Below, one piece after another: positions 63,972-64,000 of a DNA stretch of 64,000 nucleotides. The notes beneath the pieces were generated by a model. The model worked only from the letters and a program-made list of their open reading frames with translations, had not been told where the DNA came from and made no database searches. A program made the translations under genes and the position numbers. The DNA is from Effrenium voratum (taxonomy: Eukaryota > Sar > Dinophyceae > Suessiales > Symbiodiniaceae). The DNA is taken from the NCBI GenBank assembly GCA_963377175.1, contig CAUJNA010000170.1, positions 186,001 to 250,000 on the forward strand, read 5' to 3'. Numbering within the stretch: the first letter of the stretch is position 1; every line of letters begins with the position of its first letter.

Positions 63972-64000
63972 GGTCTTAGGACATGACGGAGCTGTACGTG

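Overview
The window is a eukaryotic nuclear scaffold, most likely from a dinoflagellate, that carries a complete integrated polinton-like virus (PLV). The host call rests on three things: very repeat-rich sequence with small GC-rich exon-like islands, several MITE-like dispersed repeats, and pseudogene fragments (12.8-13.3 kb) that resemble, from memory and unverified, a protein segment repeated many times in dinoflagellate genomes. A run of 100 N (42670-42769) inside a CA-rich tract marks a scaffold gap.

Layout. 1-9 kb: host DNA with exon-like islands, including a P-loop ATPase exon at 5.9 kb, among short interspersed repeats. 9-18.8 kb: host DNA with decayed coding fragments on the minus strand and degenerate tandem repeats. 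18786-39394: an AT-rich 20,609-bp viral element with terminal inverted repeats (TIRs) of about 1.32 kb, bounded by a perfect 5-bp direct repeat CATTT, which is the expected footprint of a retroviral-type integrase. 39.4-45 kb: host tandem repeats and microsatellites. 45-62 kb: host DNA with a series of plus-strand exon-like islands in introns that hold the same repeat families as 1-9 kb. 62.1-63.97 kb: a 56-bp satellite with higher-order structure.

The element uses the standard genetic code and has a full virus gene set. Replication: a 1334-aa protein joining a divergent family-B-like polymerase palm, an SF1 helicase and a C-terminal zinc/HNH-like motif. Integration: an rve integrase. Nuclease: GIY-YIG. 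Morphogenesis: A32/FtsK-type packaging ATPase, double-jelly-roll major capsid protein, penton-type minor capsid protein. Host interaction: an S74-type fibre-like protein and a class 3 lipase. About a dozen further genes are small or of unknown function, several with zinc-binding motifs, and each TIR carries one copy of the same 215-aa gene. No capsid-maturation protease was recognised.

Regulation visible in the sequence: a 14-bp motif TATTTAAAGAAATA lies upstream of the TIR genes, the polymerase-helicase and an 88-aa gene, at exactly 24 nt from the ATG in three of four cases. Perfect hairpins sit at many gene 3' ends. A nested 127-bp palindrome separates two divergent gene blocks, and seven 22-bp direct repeats lie just inside the left TIR. 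Five viral frames and one host gene fragment are broken by single-base shifts while the 4-kb polymerase gene is intact, so either recent decay or uncorrected assembly indels is possible.
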